A program made the translations under genes and the position numbers. A stretch of 64,000 nucleotides of DNA from Ampullaceana balthica. Its lineage: Eukaryota; Mollusca; Gastropoda; Lymnaeidae. Shown here piece after piece: positions 41,976-54,130 of this stretch (position 1 is its first letter; each line of letters begins with the position of its first letter). The stretch spans positions 67,946 through 131,945 of the forward strand of contig CALYLW010000166.1 in NCBI GenBank assembly GCA_944989445.1. The letters are read 5' to 3'. The notes beneath the pieces are model-generated. The model was not told where the DNA came from and ran no database searches. It saw only the letters and a program-made list of their open reading frames with translations.

Positions 41976-42097
41976 GGTCTAGCTCAACACCAGCATTGAC
42001 CGCTCCCTAATGACTCATACTGTATGCCATCATTAAGGTCTAGCTCAACACCAGCATTGACCGCTCCCTAATGACTCATACTGTATGCCATCATTAA
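41976..42097. repeat. Tandem duplication, 61 bp unit, two copies
   Basis: GGTCTAGCTCAACACCAGCA starts at 41976 and again at 42037, and the two copies look identical. Confidence 0.95.
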
Positions 42098-42547
42098 AAC
42101 CGCTATCAATTTTAAATTAACCCTTGGGATGAAAGAAATGTTGGAGAAATTTTTTTTTAAACTCCCTCGGTCGATTTGGTCCCGAAATTCCCGCCTTCCA
42201 TGGCCACACTTGACCAGACCATTTCAGCGACAATCGTTGAACATATGTTGATTGATAACCGCCAGGCGGCATCAACTAACCAGTTGTCATCGGTGGCGGT
42301 AGCCATGACGAACGCTCGGCGAGGCCAGCAGAAACGTTACGAAACGTCGGCCGGCCTGAGACAGGCGCGGTTAGGATCATTAGCCTTGCGGAGGGAGGCC
42401 TTGTAGAAATTTCAGGTCCAAGTCAATCAATACCATCGGACATGCTGACGGGTTTTGTTCCACGGCTCCGGCCCCGTAGCAATAGGCGGGGGCTTTTAAT
42501 GGGCTGGAAACCCGATCACTATTTTCATGTGGCGGTTTTCACGTACG
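42098..42547. other. GC-richer segment with a 76-codon open frame, unassigned
   Basis: The frame 42176-42406 (+) has no recognised similarity. Parts of the segment (ACGAACGCTCGGCGAGGCCA) are CpG-rich. It could be transposon-derived or chance, and I do not call it a gene. Confidence 0.3.
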
Positions 42548-42830
42548 GTCCTCGTAAGGCCTAGGTCGGTTCAAGGCTTAGGCTAGCTCTTGTAAGGCCT
42601 AGGCCGGCTCTTGTTAATCCAAGACCGGTTCGCTTAAGGCTTAGACTAGCTCTTGTAAGGCCTATGCCTGTTCTTGTTAGTCCAAGACTGGTTCTCGTAA
42701 GGCGCAAGTCTTAGACTTGCTCTTGTAAGGCCTAGGCCTGCTCTTGTTAGTCCAAGACTGGTTCTCGTAAGGCGTAAGGCTTAGACTGGCTCTTGTAAGG
42801 CCTAGGCCGGTTCTCGTAAGGCAATGCTGG
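42548..42830. repeat. Degenerate repeat of GTAAGGCCTAGGC words
   Basis: CTCTTGTAAGGCCTAGGCC, CTTGTTAGTCCAAGACTGGT and TCGTAAGGC words recur with about 33 and 100 bp spacing. Confidence 0.8.
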
Positions 42831-43449
42831 CGTTCGTCATTTAAGGCATAGGCTAATATAAGTATTTCAATGGTGTGTAGATACGTGTGTTTATTTTTGC
42901 TAACCCTAAGAGTTCTTCTCATGAAATCCCATCACTTGGAGTTGTCGCTACTTTATAGTTGATAGGTTGTTATTTGACACGTTCTGACTTAAAATTGTAT
43001 TGGGGCTAGATTACTTGCTTTATCTTAGAAATGTTGGACATTTCCTTACTGGAAATGAACCAGAGATGTATATTTATTCAAGCACGTACTAAAGTATTCC
43101 CTTATTTAAAACAGGTACATTCCGCAAAAAAATTCTGTAGCCTTAAAACAAATACCCAAGAAAAACAATGAAAAGCATCATTTGAATATTTTTTTTTACT
43201 ATCTGTACTCTTTTTTATTTTTTTACTCTCCATCCTCAGATGTTTTTTAAAACCATCCCCTTGTATCAGGTCCACCGTCTGTTTTTACTATGTCCCTGTT
43301 TTATGTCATACTTGCCACCAAATCATTGATCGATCCCTCCACTTAGACGCAAACGTTTTCCATTCCTAGCTGGCAAAACATTTATCCAAGCCAGACTGGC
43401 CAACCGTTTTGGTCCAGGAAAGCAAGATTGACCAACCGTTGTTTATCGA

Positions 43450-43902
43450 ATGTTTGGACACAGACATCTTCTCTACTTGTCCAGTTGGTTGGGATGTCTG
43501 CTTAGACATCCTCTCTACTTGTCCAGTTGGTTGGGATGTCTGCTTAGACATCTTCTCGACTTGTCCAGTTGGTTGGGATGTCTGCTTAGAAATCCTCTCT
43601 ACTTGTCCAGTTTGTTGGCATGTCTGCTTAGACATCATCTCTACTTGTCCAGTTTGTTGGCATGTCTGCTTAGACATCCTCTCTACTTGTCCAGTTTGTT
43701 GGGCATGTCTGCTTAGACATCCTCTCTACTTGTCCAGTTTGTTGGCATGTCTGCTTAGACATCTTCTCGACTTGTCCAGTTGGTTGGCATGTCTGCTTAG
43801 ACATCTTCTCGACTTGTCCAGTTGGTTGGCATGTCTGCTTAGACATCCTCTCTACTTGTCCAGTTGGTTGGGATGTCTGCTTAGACATCTTCTCGACTTG
43901 CT
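43450..43902. repeat. Minisatellite, 42 bp unit, about 10.5 copies
   Basis: The unit contains TCTGCTTAGACATCCTCTCT and ACTTGTCCAGTTGGTTGG. GTTGGTTGG alternates with GTTTGTTGG, and CCTCTCTAC with TTCTCGAC. One copy has an extra base (GGGCATG) that shifts the frame. GTCTGCTTAGAC forms a short palindrome in every copy. Confidence 0.97.
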
Positions 43903-44200
43903 CATGGCTAACAGATATAAATTCTGACCTGTAGACCTACACGAGATCATGGCTAACATACATTCTTTGACCTATAGATCTACGTGAGATCATGGCTAAC
44001 ATACATTCTCTGACCTATAGACATACGTGAGATCATGGTTAACATACAAATTCTGACCTTTAGACCAACACGAGATCATGGCTAACATACATATTCTGAC
44101 CTGTAGACCTACGTGAGATCATGGCTAACATACATTCTCTGACATGTAGACCCACATGAAATCATGGCTAACATACATTCTCTGACCTATAGACCCGTTA
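43903..44200. repeat. Minisatellite, about 43 bp unit, about 6.5 copies
   Basis: The unit is CATGGCTAACATACATTCTC, then TGACCTATAGACCTACGTG and AGAT. It directly abuts the preceding 42 bp array. Confidence 0.95.
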
Positions 44201-44427
44201 AGCCATGTCAATTGGGGGATGGTATTGGTAGCATGGATGCCATTGAAACCGGGGTGGGGAGTGGCAGGTATTCTCGTACTGTCAGAGCTTATGAGGAAAG
44301 ATGTATCTCTGCCTCACTTTGTCATCTCTCTCTCTCTGACGTAGCTCTTTTTCTCTGGCCTATCATGTATTATATTCTTCTACTGCACTTCTAAAGTCCA
44401 ATTGTTCTGCAAATGTCTTTTTTTTCC

Positions 44428-44945
44428 GTATATGTTTGAGATATTATTTGCCATTCTATTTTTAACGATCTTGAGAAATATATCCATGATGAAACTGAAT
44501 TAAAATTAACAGCATTTTGAAATTTACATCTTACATCGAATGGGCCGGGGGCACCAAATGCTTTTTTGTTGGGGTATACTTTAAGATATTATTTCCCACT
44601 CAGTTTTTAACGATCTTTAAAAATATATCCATGATGAAACTGAATTTAAATGAACAGGTTTTCAAAATGTACATCTTGAACCGAATCGGCCCGGGGGCAC
44701 CTTAATGTATTTGTTCCTTATATTAGCTATATAAAAATTAGTTAAGTGTTAAATAATGAGAAAATAACTGGATTTTGACCAAACTTGGTACACAAAAACT
44801 TAAGAGCCTATATTAAATTACTATAGGGCACTGAACTCCTAATGTCCATTTCCTCAGGGCTGATGGCCCTAAATGTGTTTTTTTAAACTAAACTTTTAAT
44901 ATTGTATTCCCCATTCAATTTTACAAGATATTGAGAAATATAGAT
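44428..44945. repeat. Three diverged copies of a 130 bp sequence
   Basis: GATATTATTT, TTTAACGATCTTGAGAAATA and ATATCCATGATGAAACTGAA recur at about 44440 and 44585; a shorter diverged copy lies at about 44900. GGCCCGGGGGCACC follows the second copy and GGGCCGGGGGCACC the first. Confidence 0.75.
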
Positions 44946-44949
44946 AAAC

Positions 44950-45481
44950 TAGTGTATCACCCGTCAAAAATGACGGAAGTTTTCAAACTAAATATTAAAT
45001 ATACATCAGATTAAAAAATAACTTAATACAGAACTTTCATTAATTTTATTTATTTTTATTTTATTCATTTATTTCCCTATTGAACAATTTTATGCGAACG
45101 TTTGAAAATAGTTTTTTTTTGGTGTAGTAATTTGGTGCGCTGCTTTCTAAAATTAGTAGCGTCACGGACAGACAGACGTGATATACATTGCAAATTATGT
45201 ATATTGATATATTTATATATTATGAAATTGATTGAAATGTACAGATTTTCGAACTTTATATGTTAAACTTATGGGCCCTGTGACCAATGTTCACTCTAAG
45301 CTTCATTGGTCCGTGTGCAAAGTAAAAAAAAACTCGTGTGCAAAGTTGCGGCGTCGGTCAAATATCAGCGCAGCCGGGCAGCTTAAAGGGAACATTGCCG
45401 GTGACCCTTAATGTAATTTCTTTTTTATCGATATGTATTCCTTTTTACTGAGATCGTTGCAACGCACGACGGTTCTGCTAG
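44950..45481. mobile_element. Candidate MITE with ACTAG ends
   Basis: It begins ACTAGTGTATCACCCGTC and ends, inverted, ACTAGCAGAACCGTCGTGCG. Inside it lies a second, complete MITE (45285-45397) and a segment shared with about 30700. The class is not certain. Confidence 0.45.
45285..45397. mobile_element. hAT-type MITE of the CAATGTTCCCTCTAAG family
   Basis: The ends are CAATGTTCACTCTAAGCT and, inverted, CAATGTTCCCTTTAAGCT. The flanks CCTGTGAC (45277-45284) and CCGGTGAC (45398-45405) agree at 6 of 8 bases. Confidence 0.7.
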
Positions 45482-45491
45482 TCTTCTATAT

Positions 45492-45665
45492 CAGTGCTTC
45501 TCAAAGTGGTGGTCCGCGGACCGGTGTCGGTCCGTAGGCCATCCGCCGCCGGTCCGCAGAAGTTCTAAAAAAGAACAGAAAAATTAATTGTCAGTGCAGG
45601 AAAAATAGTGCACCGGTCCCTGGTGCAATGGAAAAAAATTCCTGCCGGTCAGCCATACTAAAAAG
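45492..45665. mobile_element. hAT-type MITE, copy 1 of 3 (right end missing)
   Basis: It starts CAGTGCTTCTCAAAGTGGTG and breaks off at CATACTAAAAAG, lacking the terminal TTTGAGAAGCACTG. It is flanked by TTCTATAT at 45484-45491 and 45666-45673. Confidence 0.75.
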
Positions 45666-45811
45666 TTCTATATGACGTATCTCTCTCTCTCTCTCTGAGT
45701 TATCTCTTTGTCTTTGACTTATGGTATATTATCATCTATGTGACTTTTCTATCTCTCTCTCTCTCTGACTTATCCCCCCCTCTTTGCTTTATCATATATT
45801 ATCGTCTATAT

Positions 45812-45998
45812 CAGTGCTTCTCAAAGTGGTGGTCCGCGGACCAGTGCCGGTCCGTGGGCAATCCGCTGCCGGTCCGCAGATATTCTCAAAAAAAAGGACC
45901 TGAAAAATTGTCAGTGCAGGGAAAATAGTGCACGGTCCCTGGTGCAATGGAAAAAAATTCCTGCCGGTCCGCCATACTAAAAAGTTTGAGAAACACTG
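45812..45998. mobile_element. hAT-type MITE, copy 2 of 3
   Basis: The ends are CAGTGCTTCTCAAA and, inverted, CAGTGTTTCTCAAA. It is flanked by GTCTATAT at 45804-45811 and 45999-46006. The GC-rich interior has GGTCCGCGGACC palindromes. Confidence 0.85.
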
Positions 45999-46006
45999 GT
46001 CTATAT

Positions 46007-46193
46007 CAGTGCTTCTCAAAGTGGTGGTCCGTGGACCGGTGGCGGTCCGTGGGCCATCCGACGCCGGTCCGCAGAAGTTACCAAGAAAGGACATTTCGCT
46101 ACAACGTCAGTACAGGGGGAAAAAGTCACCGGTCCCTTTGCAATGGAAAACATTCCTGCCGGTCCGCAATGCTAAAACGTTTGAGAAGCACTG
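46007..46193. mobile_element. hAT-type MITE, copy 3 of 3
   Basis: The ends are CAGTGCTTCTCAAA at both sides in inverse orientation. It shares the GTCTATAT at 45999-46006 with copy 2 and has a second GTCTATAT at 46194-46201, so copies 2 and 3 sit head to tail with a single duplication between them. Confidence 0.85.
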
Positions 46194-46608
46194 GTCTATA
46201 TGACATATCTCTCACTCTCTAACTTGTCTCTTCCTCTCTGACTTGTCTCTCCCTCTCTGACTTGTCTCTCCCTTCTCTGACAAATCATCATCATCTATGA
46301 CTTCTCTTCTCACATGTATCTCTGACGTATCCGCCCCCCTCTCTCTGACTTATCTGTGCCTCCTACTTGTTCTGCACCCTATATGTTATATTTACTGTTT
46401 CTTTGTCACCCCTCGGGTCTATCCCCACCGTTTGTTTATCTCTGCCTGCCTCTCCTCTCTACATCCGTTTTCGCCTCATTAGGCTTAAATATCTGTGCTT
46501 GAAAGCCTTTCTACATGTTTTCTCCATTTCTTATATGGTTAAAACTTGTCATATTATCCCTTGTTACTGGACAATGTGTAAAACGCCCCGTGACATTATT
46601 CCGTGTCA

Positions 46609-47640
46609 ATCTCATTATGTGGTTCATTCTTTTATTCCCTGCCAGTACCATTATGTGGTTCATTCTTTTATTCCCTGCCAGTACCATTATGTGATCCATT
46701 CTTTTATTCCCTGTCAGTACCATTATGTGATCCATTCTTTTATTCCCTGTCAGTACCATTATGTGATCCATTCTTTTATTCCCTGTCAGTACCATTATGT
46801 GATCCATTCTTTTATTCCCTGTCAGTACCATTATGTGATCCATTCCTTTATTCCCTGTCAGTACCATTATGTGGTCCATTCTTTTATTCCCTGTCAATAC
46901 CATTATGTGGTCCATTCTTTTATTCCCTGTCAGTACCATTATGTGATCCATTCTTCTATTCCCTGTCAGTACCATTATGTGGTCCATTCTTTTATTCCCT
47001 GTCAGTACCATTATGTGGTCCATTCTTTTATTCCCTGTCAATACCATTATGTGGTTCATTCTTTTATTCCCTGTCAGTACCATTATGTGGTCCATTCTTT
47101 TATTCCCTGTCAATACCATTATGTGGTTCATTCTTTTATTCCCTGTCAGTACCATTATGTGGTCCATTCTTTTATTCCCTGTCAATACCATTATGTGGTT
47201 CATTCTTTTATTCCCTGTCAGTACCATTATGTGATCCATTCTTTTATTCCCTGTCAGTACCATTATGTGATCCATTCTTTTATTCCCTGTCAGTAACATT
47301 ATGTGGTTCATTCTTTTATTCCCTGTCAGTACCATTATGTGGTCCATTCTTTTGTTCCCTGTCAATACCATTATGTGATCCATTCTTTTATTCCCTGTCA
47401 ATACCATTATGTGGTTCATTCTTTTATTCCCTGTCAGTACCATTATGTGATCCATTCTTTTATTCCCTGTCAGTACCATTATGTGATCCATTCTTTTATT
47501 CCCTGTCAATACCATTATGTGGTTCATTCTTTTATTCCCTGTCAGTACCATTATGTGATCAATTCTTTTTATTCCCTGTCAGTACCATTATGTGGTCCAT
47601 TCTTTTATTTACTTTCAGTACCATTATGTGATCCATTCTT
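46609..47640. repeat. Minisatellite, 36 bp unit, about 29 copies
   Basis: The unit is CCATTCTTTTATTCCCTGTC followed by AGTACCATTATGTGAT. Variants (GAT/GGT/GTT, AGT/AAT, TTTT/TTCT) form local blocks. Long open frames of 309-346 codons exist on both strands only because 36 is a multiple of three and the unit has no stop in several frames. Confidence 0.98.
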
Positions 47641-47946
47641 TCAGTCGTACATTTGTTTCTTATCTCTCAATCCTTGTCATATTCATTATTTCGCCCCATT
47701 TCTTGTCCAACTTCTTATTTCAACATATCGAACACATGGTTTCAAATCGTGCCGTTATGGATAACTACACAATACACTCCCTTTGTAACTTGTATCTTCA
47801 CATCACATTCTCCAGTCTCGTAGTATCATTTATATTTATGTATTCATTTCCAGTCTTTTCATTAAAAAAAAATAATTGCACTGTTCTTCAATCTATCCAT
47901 CTATATACAATTTGAATTGAACATTTTAAATCCTTAGTTGTGCGTC

Positions 47947-48146
47947 TGTCCATTCAACTACAGTCTATTTTCTAATGTCTTTAATCCAATTATATTATGC
48001 TTTCAATTGACTGTCCATTCAACTACAGTCTATTTTCTAATGTCTTTAATCCAGCTGTATGATGCTTTCAATTGACTGTCCATTCAACTACAGTCTATTT
48101 TCTAATGTCTTTAATCCAGCTGTATGATGCTTTCAATTGACTGTCC
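47947..48146. repeat. Tandem repeat, 65 bp unit, 3 copies
   Basis: TGTCCATTCAACTACAGTCT starts at 47947, 48012 and 48077; a fourth TGTCCAT at 48142 diverges. Confidence 0.95.
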
Positions 48147-49968
48147 ATCCAACTCCTCTGTACTTTGTCTTGTATCCCAACATTTCTTTCTACCACCCCC
48201 TCCCCCCAACTCTGTGTTTGGTCTCAGAGGCCTAAAAGAAAAAAAAATCAATGTCGGAAAAAAACTCAGGATCAACGCCTGGCGCCCCAACCATCCACTA
48301 CGCACCCCCACCCTCTCACCACCAGTGCCCTTCCCCTCCCCTTGGCCGCGTTCTTTTTTTCTTCTTCCTCTCCTGGAGAAAAAAGTCAATTCTTTAAGCC
48401 TGCTGACCCTGTGGTGATGTCGTTCATTCATTTATTCTCTCTCTCTTTCTCGCTTTATCCTCTCATTTGCTCTCCCGCTCTCTGTCCATCCAATCAGGCA
48501 TATCTCAGCCCGCCCCCCTCTCCAACCAACCCTACTATACATTTTGCTAGTAAATGATTATAAAATTTGCCTCACAACTCCAAACCTTGGGTGTCATGAC
48601 GTAATCTTACTGTTTGTGTTTAGACATGTTTCGCCATGTTAGTGTAAAAACTAAAACTTCCGAAAGATTTATTTTTCCATTTGTGTCAAATACAACGAAT
48701 GTACTATTAATTTGATTTATCTGGTCTTTTTTCCCCTTTCTTCCTACCGCTTCATTATTACTAAGTCCGTCCTGTCATTCCCTGTCACTAGTTTTGTTTG
48801 GTTAGTCTGGTTCTTCCTGAAAGTTTCGCTTAACGATATAAATCCAGCATTACATGTGTGTGGTTCATCTGACGACTAAGGGTTCAAATCAGATGTTCTC
48901 ACACTTTCTCCAGGCAGCTGCCCCGCTCTCCGTTTGAACGGTGAATTCAGCCAGAACATTCCCTCCCCAACCCTGTTCTTGCCCAATTACGAGCTATCCA
49001 TACAAAGGTTAGCATAAGCTTACCGTCTTTGGTAGACCTTGGCCCAAAAGTGTAGGATAGACATGGGTACTGAATGCACCATACGCGTGAAATGTCAGGT
49101 GTGTAATTGGTTGTAGATCTTGGCCAGCGATGGCGGCGGCAAAATTTGAACTTCCCATCGACGTAAAGAACTTGAATTTCTTGCATCCAATTCTAGCAAC
49201 GCGCACGTTATGAGAGGCCCAATCACGTTTACTAATTTCTTTCCATGACTAACTCATTTGTTCCACGCCCCTGAACTACCTTGATAGAATAGCGCCCCGC
49301 CGTCTTTGGCACTGCAGATGTAATGAACACACCCTCCTTAAATTGAGACTATCTGCCAAAACAACGGGCAATGATCTAAATGAGAATGAAGACATAAGGG
49401 GCGCAGTTATCTGGATATACACATGTATTGGCGACATCAGCTCTGAAATAGTGACAAGAGCATTGCGTATTTGAATTACAAGGTTTTCCGTTGGACTAAA
49501 CCTTGGGACCTTAAGTCTTTTGGGACAATTCTGTGGTAAGGCTTTTGATAGCGGTACCTAACCTTTCATTGGGCGGTGGTCGTAATGTGGGTGGTTTGGC
49601 TTGGTAAAGGGGTCGCCTTTTTAAATGACCTGTTGAGGTAAAGAGTTCGTTATTTTACATGATTTTTTGTGGTAGAGGGGTCACCGTCGTGATCACGTAA
49701 AACATGTCCAATTATTTGTTTTGTTCAGAAAGTCATAGACTATATTTCTATTGCTGAGCTATTGCTTGCCTGTGACAGACTACATTTATAAATATATTCT
49801 TCTTAATCCTTACCCGGCCCCGCTAGAAACATCCTAGAAATATCATTGTCTGATGACTTGAAATTAAACTCGCCCAGTCGTAACACAAAACTGTGTTGAT
49901 TTTCGATATGCCACGTCCGTAGATGTGCCTCGTGTGTCTGTTGTCTCGCCAGCAGCTGGCCAGACAGG
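48147..49968. other. Non-coding region with pyrimidine-rich sequence
   Basis: C- and T-rich low-complexity sequence to about 48530, then unique DNA. Short frames on both strands near 48950-49200 overlap each other and show no recognised similarity. Confidence 0.45.
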
Positions 49969-50325
49969 TCTTCACCGATTGTTTATTTCTTTCTCTTACT
50001 GGGCGATTGAACAGAATGTCATGACATATCATAGACTCGTGTCTTCACCGATTGTTTATTTCTTTCTCTTACTGGGCGATTGAACAGAATGTCATGACAT
50101 ATCATAGACTCGTGTCTTCACCGATTGTTTATTTCTTTCTCTTACTGGGCGATTGAACAGAATGTCATGACATATCATAGACTCGTGTCTTCACCGATTG
50201 TTTATTTCTTTCTCTTACTGGGCGATTGAACAGAATGTCATGACATATCATAGACTCGTGTCTTCACCGATTGTTTATTTCTTTCTCTTACTGGGCGATT
50301 GAACAGAATGTCATGACATATCATA
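49969..50325. repeat. Tandem repeat, 73 bp unit, 5 copies
   Basis: TCTTCACCGATTGTTTATTT starts at 49969, 50042, 50115, 50188 and 50261; the copies appear identical. Confidence 0.97.
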
Positions 50326-50329
50326 TAAA

Positions 50330-51690
50330 GCCCGGTGTGTTTATTAGCTGCTGACATGGTCCTAGTCCTAGACAAGCACTCACCTCTCTCATCTATTATG
50401 TCAACTTGATATCTTGAGACCTAGGTGTTGGTCTTCCCTGGAACACCGTCGCAATCAAAGCTGTAGTAATGTGAGGCCGTATCGTTGTACGTTGTACTTG
50501 TGCATTGTGTGCGACAGTAACCGATTAAACGATACTCATCACCAGCACTTAATTGAAACCAACGCTCAAATATAACTTGAATTTCTTTGAAAAAATATTC
50601 TTTATACCTAGTTTTTATATATATATTTTTTTAAACAAAAGGTATCACCTTTTTCATGCCCTAGCGGCCCTATTGGAAGTTGCAGCACCCCCCACCCCCT
50701 TTTGTTTTGTTTCCACACCGAGAACCGCCGGCTTGAAGTTTAAATCCAACAGGACACTCCATGACCATTTTGTTGATGTCAGTACACATGAATGGCATCA
50801 AATGCGAGGCTAAATTCAGTTTCCGTGCTTTTAATTTAATCACTCGTGTCTTCTAGAGCCAATTGTTTTTGGATCTTTTATTTCTGAAAAATTCCACCGG
50901 ATATAACCAGCACCGCCCGCGTGATCGATCAATCGAACTACCTTGATCTCGTAGCCATGAATGGAGGTAAGACACCCTAACACCCCACCCTGACACCCCG
51001 CGCGCCCCTGGGTCCCCTCAAACCTTGCACGCCGATACACCCTTCTCCAAACCCCACGTATCGTGCTCCCCACCTGCACACACAAAAACATATTTCCACC
51101 TAGACAGCCCCATCACCCCATTCCGCCCCAGCCATTCATCAAGACTGCATTGTTGTCTCCTAGATCCTCCGGTCTGATTTGTTGAAACCTATTGTAGTTT
51201 TAGCTGCGTCCCATTTCAGATGTTCGGCCTTAAACCCAAATAACACATGTACTCCAAACTCCAGTCTTGTCTAATCTTATCTATTATAGACGCTCCTTCT
51301 ATACAGATTATTGTGTCCTACTCTTCTCCGTGGTGTGTGTCTAGTCTTGCATTTTTATTAGAGTTTTAAATGTTGATGAAATGTTGGTTTTCTTTGTTTC
51401 TTCACTTCAGGCAACCTATTCCACGTCCGTATTCCAGACGTAAGAACGAGAATTTGTATATGTTCTTCATTCGGAATAAGAAACGTGTTTTTATCCCTAT
51501 GTCAATCTGAGGGTTGTATTAAGTTATCTTTGTGTTGTATTTCCAAGTTAGAATTAATTTACATTATGTATTATTACTATTTAGCTCTTCTTTCTTCTAT
51601 CCTCTTGTGTTTCAAAGTTAAAAGATCTATTGGTGTTATTCTTGTCAGTTTTGTCAGTCACTTACTCCAGACCCCAGTCACTTGCCCCAA
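50330..51690. other. Unique DNA without a supported gene
   Basis: No exon with convincing similarity was found. The 83-codon frame on the - strand at 50840-51091 lies in C-rich DNA and is not called. Confidence 0.4.
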
Positions 51691-51719
51691 CCCCCATCCA
51701 TTACATGCAGTAGAAGACA

Positions 51720-52150
51720 TTTATCCCCATTCACTCATATGCCCTTCCGCCATTTACATGCACACCTGCACTGACTCATTCACTCACATACATTCACCCG
51801 AACACATAGTCGACATAGTCACGCGCACCACCCAGTCCCATGCATGCACACACATGCACGTGCATAGTCGCACACCAAGTCAAACTCACTCTCATGGACA
51901 CACTCAGTCGCATGGAAAGTCACACACACACTTTATTAAAACAACTGAGCTCGAACATTCAAATGCACACCCTCAGTCACACAGTCACACACGCACCGAC
52001 TCAGTCACACAACCACACACGCACCGACTCAGTCACACAGTCACACACGCACCGACTCAGTCACACACGCACCGACTCAGTCACACAGTCACACACGCAC
52101 CAACTCAAGTCACACAATCACACATGCACCGACTCAGTCACTTACACGCA
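51720..52150. repeat. CA-rich simple sequence with a CACACGCACCGACTCAGT repeat
   Basis: Irregular CACA/CTCA sequence leads into 22-35 bp repeats of ACTCAGTCACACAGTCACAC and ACGCACCG between about 51965 and 52140. The overlapping frames are low-complexity and not genes. Confidence 0.9.
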
Positions 52151-54130
52151 GTCATATAATCTGTGGACCCCCCCCCCGGGCCACCACACCCCCTCACAAA
52201 CACTTCTATTACCAGTAGCGATCTCATTGATGAAGTCTTGCCCTCCAATAAGTACACATGCTCTCACCCAGTCTAACCAAGGCATGCATTCAGTACCCCC
52301 TCCTCACTTCCCCCCGCCCACCAACACCCAACCGTGTAGACAAAAACACATCCTCTACCTTAGAAATACATATTTCTCACCCATAGCGAAGGCCGCAAGC
52401 AGTTATGGCTACCAAGACTTACTGTCACCACAATATCAGTCCGGTAATAATTATTTGGGGCTTCTACTTGCGGGGGGGTGGGGGGTGGGTGGGGGTGGAA
52501 GCAATAATCAAATGAAGCCTCAAATTCTAGTTTTCCCGTATAAAGTTTCAAAGTTTCCTTTAAATTCCCGTTGAATGTTTCCCATCCCACGAGCCTGTGG
52601 ACCGTTAACGTTTAACCCTCGACACCCCGCTCGTGATACCCTCTAACCTCCCCCGTCGTTCTCGTGACGTCTTCTCATCTCCATTGGCCTGACACCTTTC
52701 TTACTTCCTATTACCCTTGCCAATACAGCACTGGACAGTTGAAGACTGTAGTAGCTGGTTCAGCTTACGTCATCTTTCAACATCCTTCCTCTCGCACCCC
52801 CCCCCCAATTAAGGGTTTGTGTGGATGAGAAAAATTTGATTTTTGTAAACGACATTATGGATGTGACCACAAAATATTTCCCGTTAATCAATCAGCCCCC
52901 CCCTCCACCCACTTACAAATAAATAACCGGCCCCCACGAAGTAGTCCATCTATGTTTTTTTTTACTTTCTTCGACACGTCTTCCTTTCACCCATACTCAT
53001 CAACAGACTTTATTCCTAACCTGCCCCAACCCCAGGGCCCGCACTACTTTTTTAAAGTACATTTCCAGACTTACCTTTTTAAAAAAAATATATATCTTTT
53101 AAACAGGGGGTTATCCTGTAAACCCCCCCCCCAATCCTCCCCCTTCCACATGCATTTCCTCACTCGGCCGTCCCCGTGCCCCTGAAACTAGTTTTTGGTG
53201 CTCCATCAACCTACTGTAACTGGCTCTTCTCCCAGCACTCCCTTCCCTCCATCCATGCCCTATGCTCGTTGTAGAATCCATGCCCTATGCTCGTTGTAGA
53301 ATCCATGCTCTCCTTTAAAATCCCATTAAAAAAAAACATTTTATTTTACCAGGCGTGCATGTAACTTCATTAGCTATTCATCCACTCGTCCTGTTCTCGG
53401 CCGCATGCATTTTTGGGGGAAGGGGGAGACTCGGGGTTATAGATTAATCAATGGCCGTCTTTTTCTCCCGATTTATATTGAGTAACAAAGTACAAACATG
53501 CTCACTTAGAATTCTTGATTGCTACATGTTTCAAAGTTTCCCCTAGAACCTCACACTTGAACGCGACTTTAGAATATACTTTATTTTAAGAACAAAAAGA
53601 ACGAAAAAGTTCGGGATTCTCGGATTATTTTCCAATGGAATTTACATATTACCCACCTCCACCCCTACCTCTCCCGGGTCGACATTCGCTACTTTTAGCA
53701 CCCGACTCCTCCACCCTGTTATGCCTTCTACCCGCCCCCCCCCCAATCTCCCGTTCCGGTACTCTCCCCGGTTGTTTTTTTTTCTTACTATCGTCGCCGT
53801 TTCATTATCGTTTTTCCCGCTACACCCGCCGCTGTAGCCCCCTCCCCACCCATCGTTCAACCCGCACACTTTCTGTCTATCGCCTCTTCCATTCCAGCTG
53901 CCTGTCCTTCCTTCTCTCTTTTCGCGCCAACTCAAACGCCAGCTAGGCCCATACCAAATCATTGAACCAGCCGCGCAAGCGGACAGACGGACACGGCATT
54001 CCTTTTTTTTCCCCCCCCACTCCGCGCTCAGTCGGCGGCCGGCACCCCCCCTCCACCCCAAACCCTTCTCGCTCGTGTCAGACTTGTCTTTTATGACTCC
54101 TTCCCCCTTCCCCTCCTCTCGGTAGGAAGG
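52151..54130. other. C-rich, G-poor tract on the + strand
   Basis: Runs of 7 to 9 C occur repeatedly (for example at about 52170, 52797, 52900, 53125, 53735 and 54010), with few G runs apart from 52470-52496. ATCCATGCCCTATGCTCGTT is duplicated at about 53254 and 53277. No reading frame is convincing. Confidence 0.6.

Larger units (their letters stand above)
45674..46360. repeat. CT-rich simple sequence around the MITEs
   Basis: TCTCTCTCTCTCTGAGTTATC and CTCTCTGACTTGTCTC words recur in the gaps 45674-45803 and 46202-46360. Confidence 0.8.

Noticed and set aside
46367..47764. Several 150-346-codon frames on both strands
   Set aside because: All are produced by the 36 bp array; frames are open on both strands at once, the mark of a repeat without stops and not of a gene.
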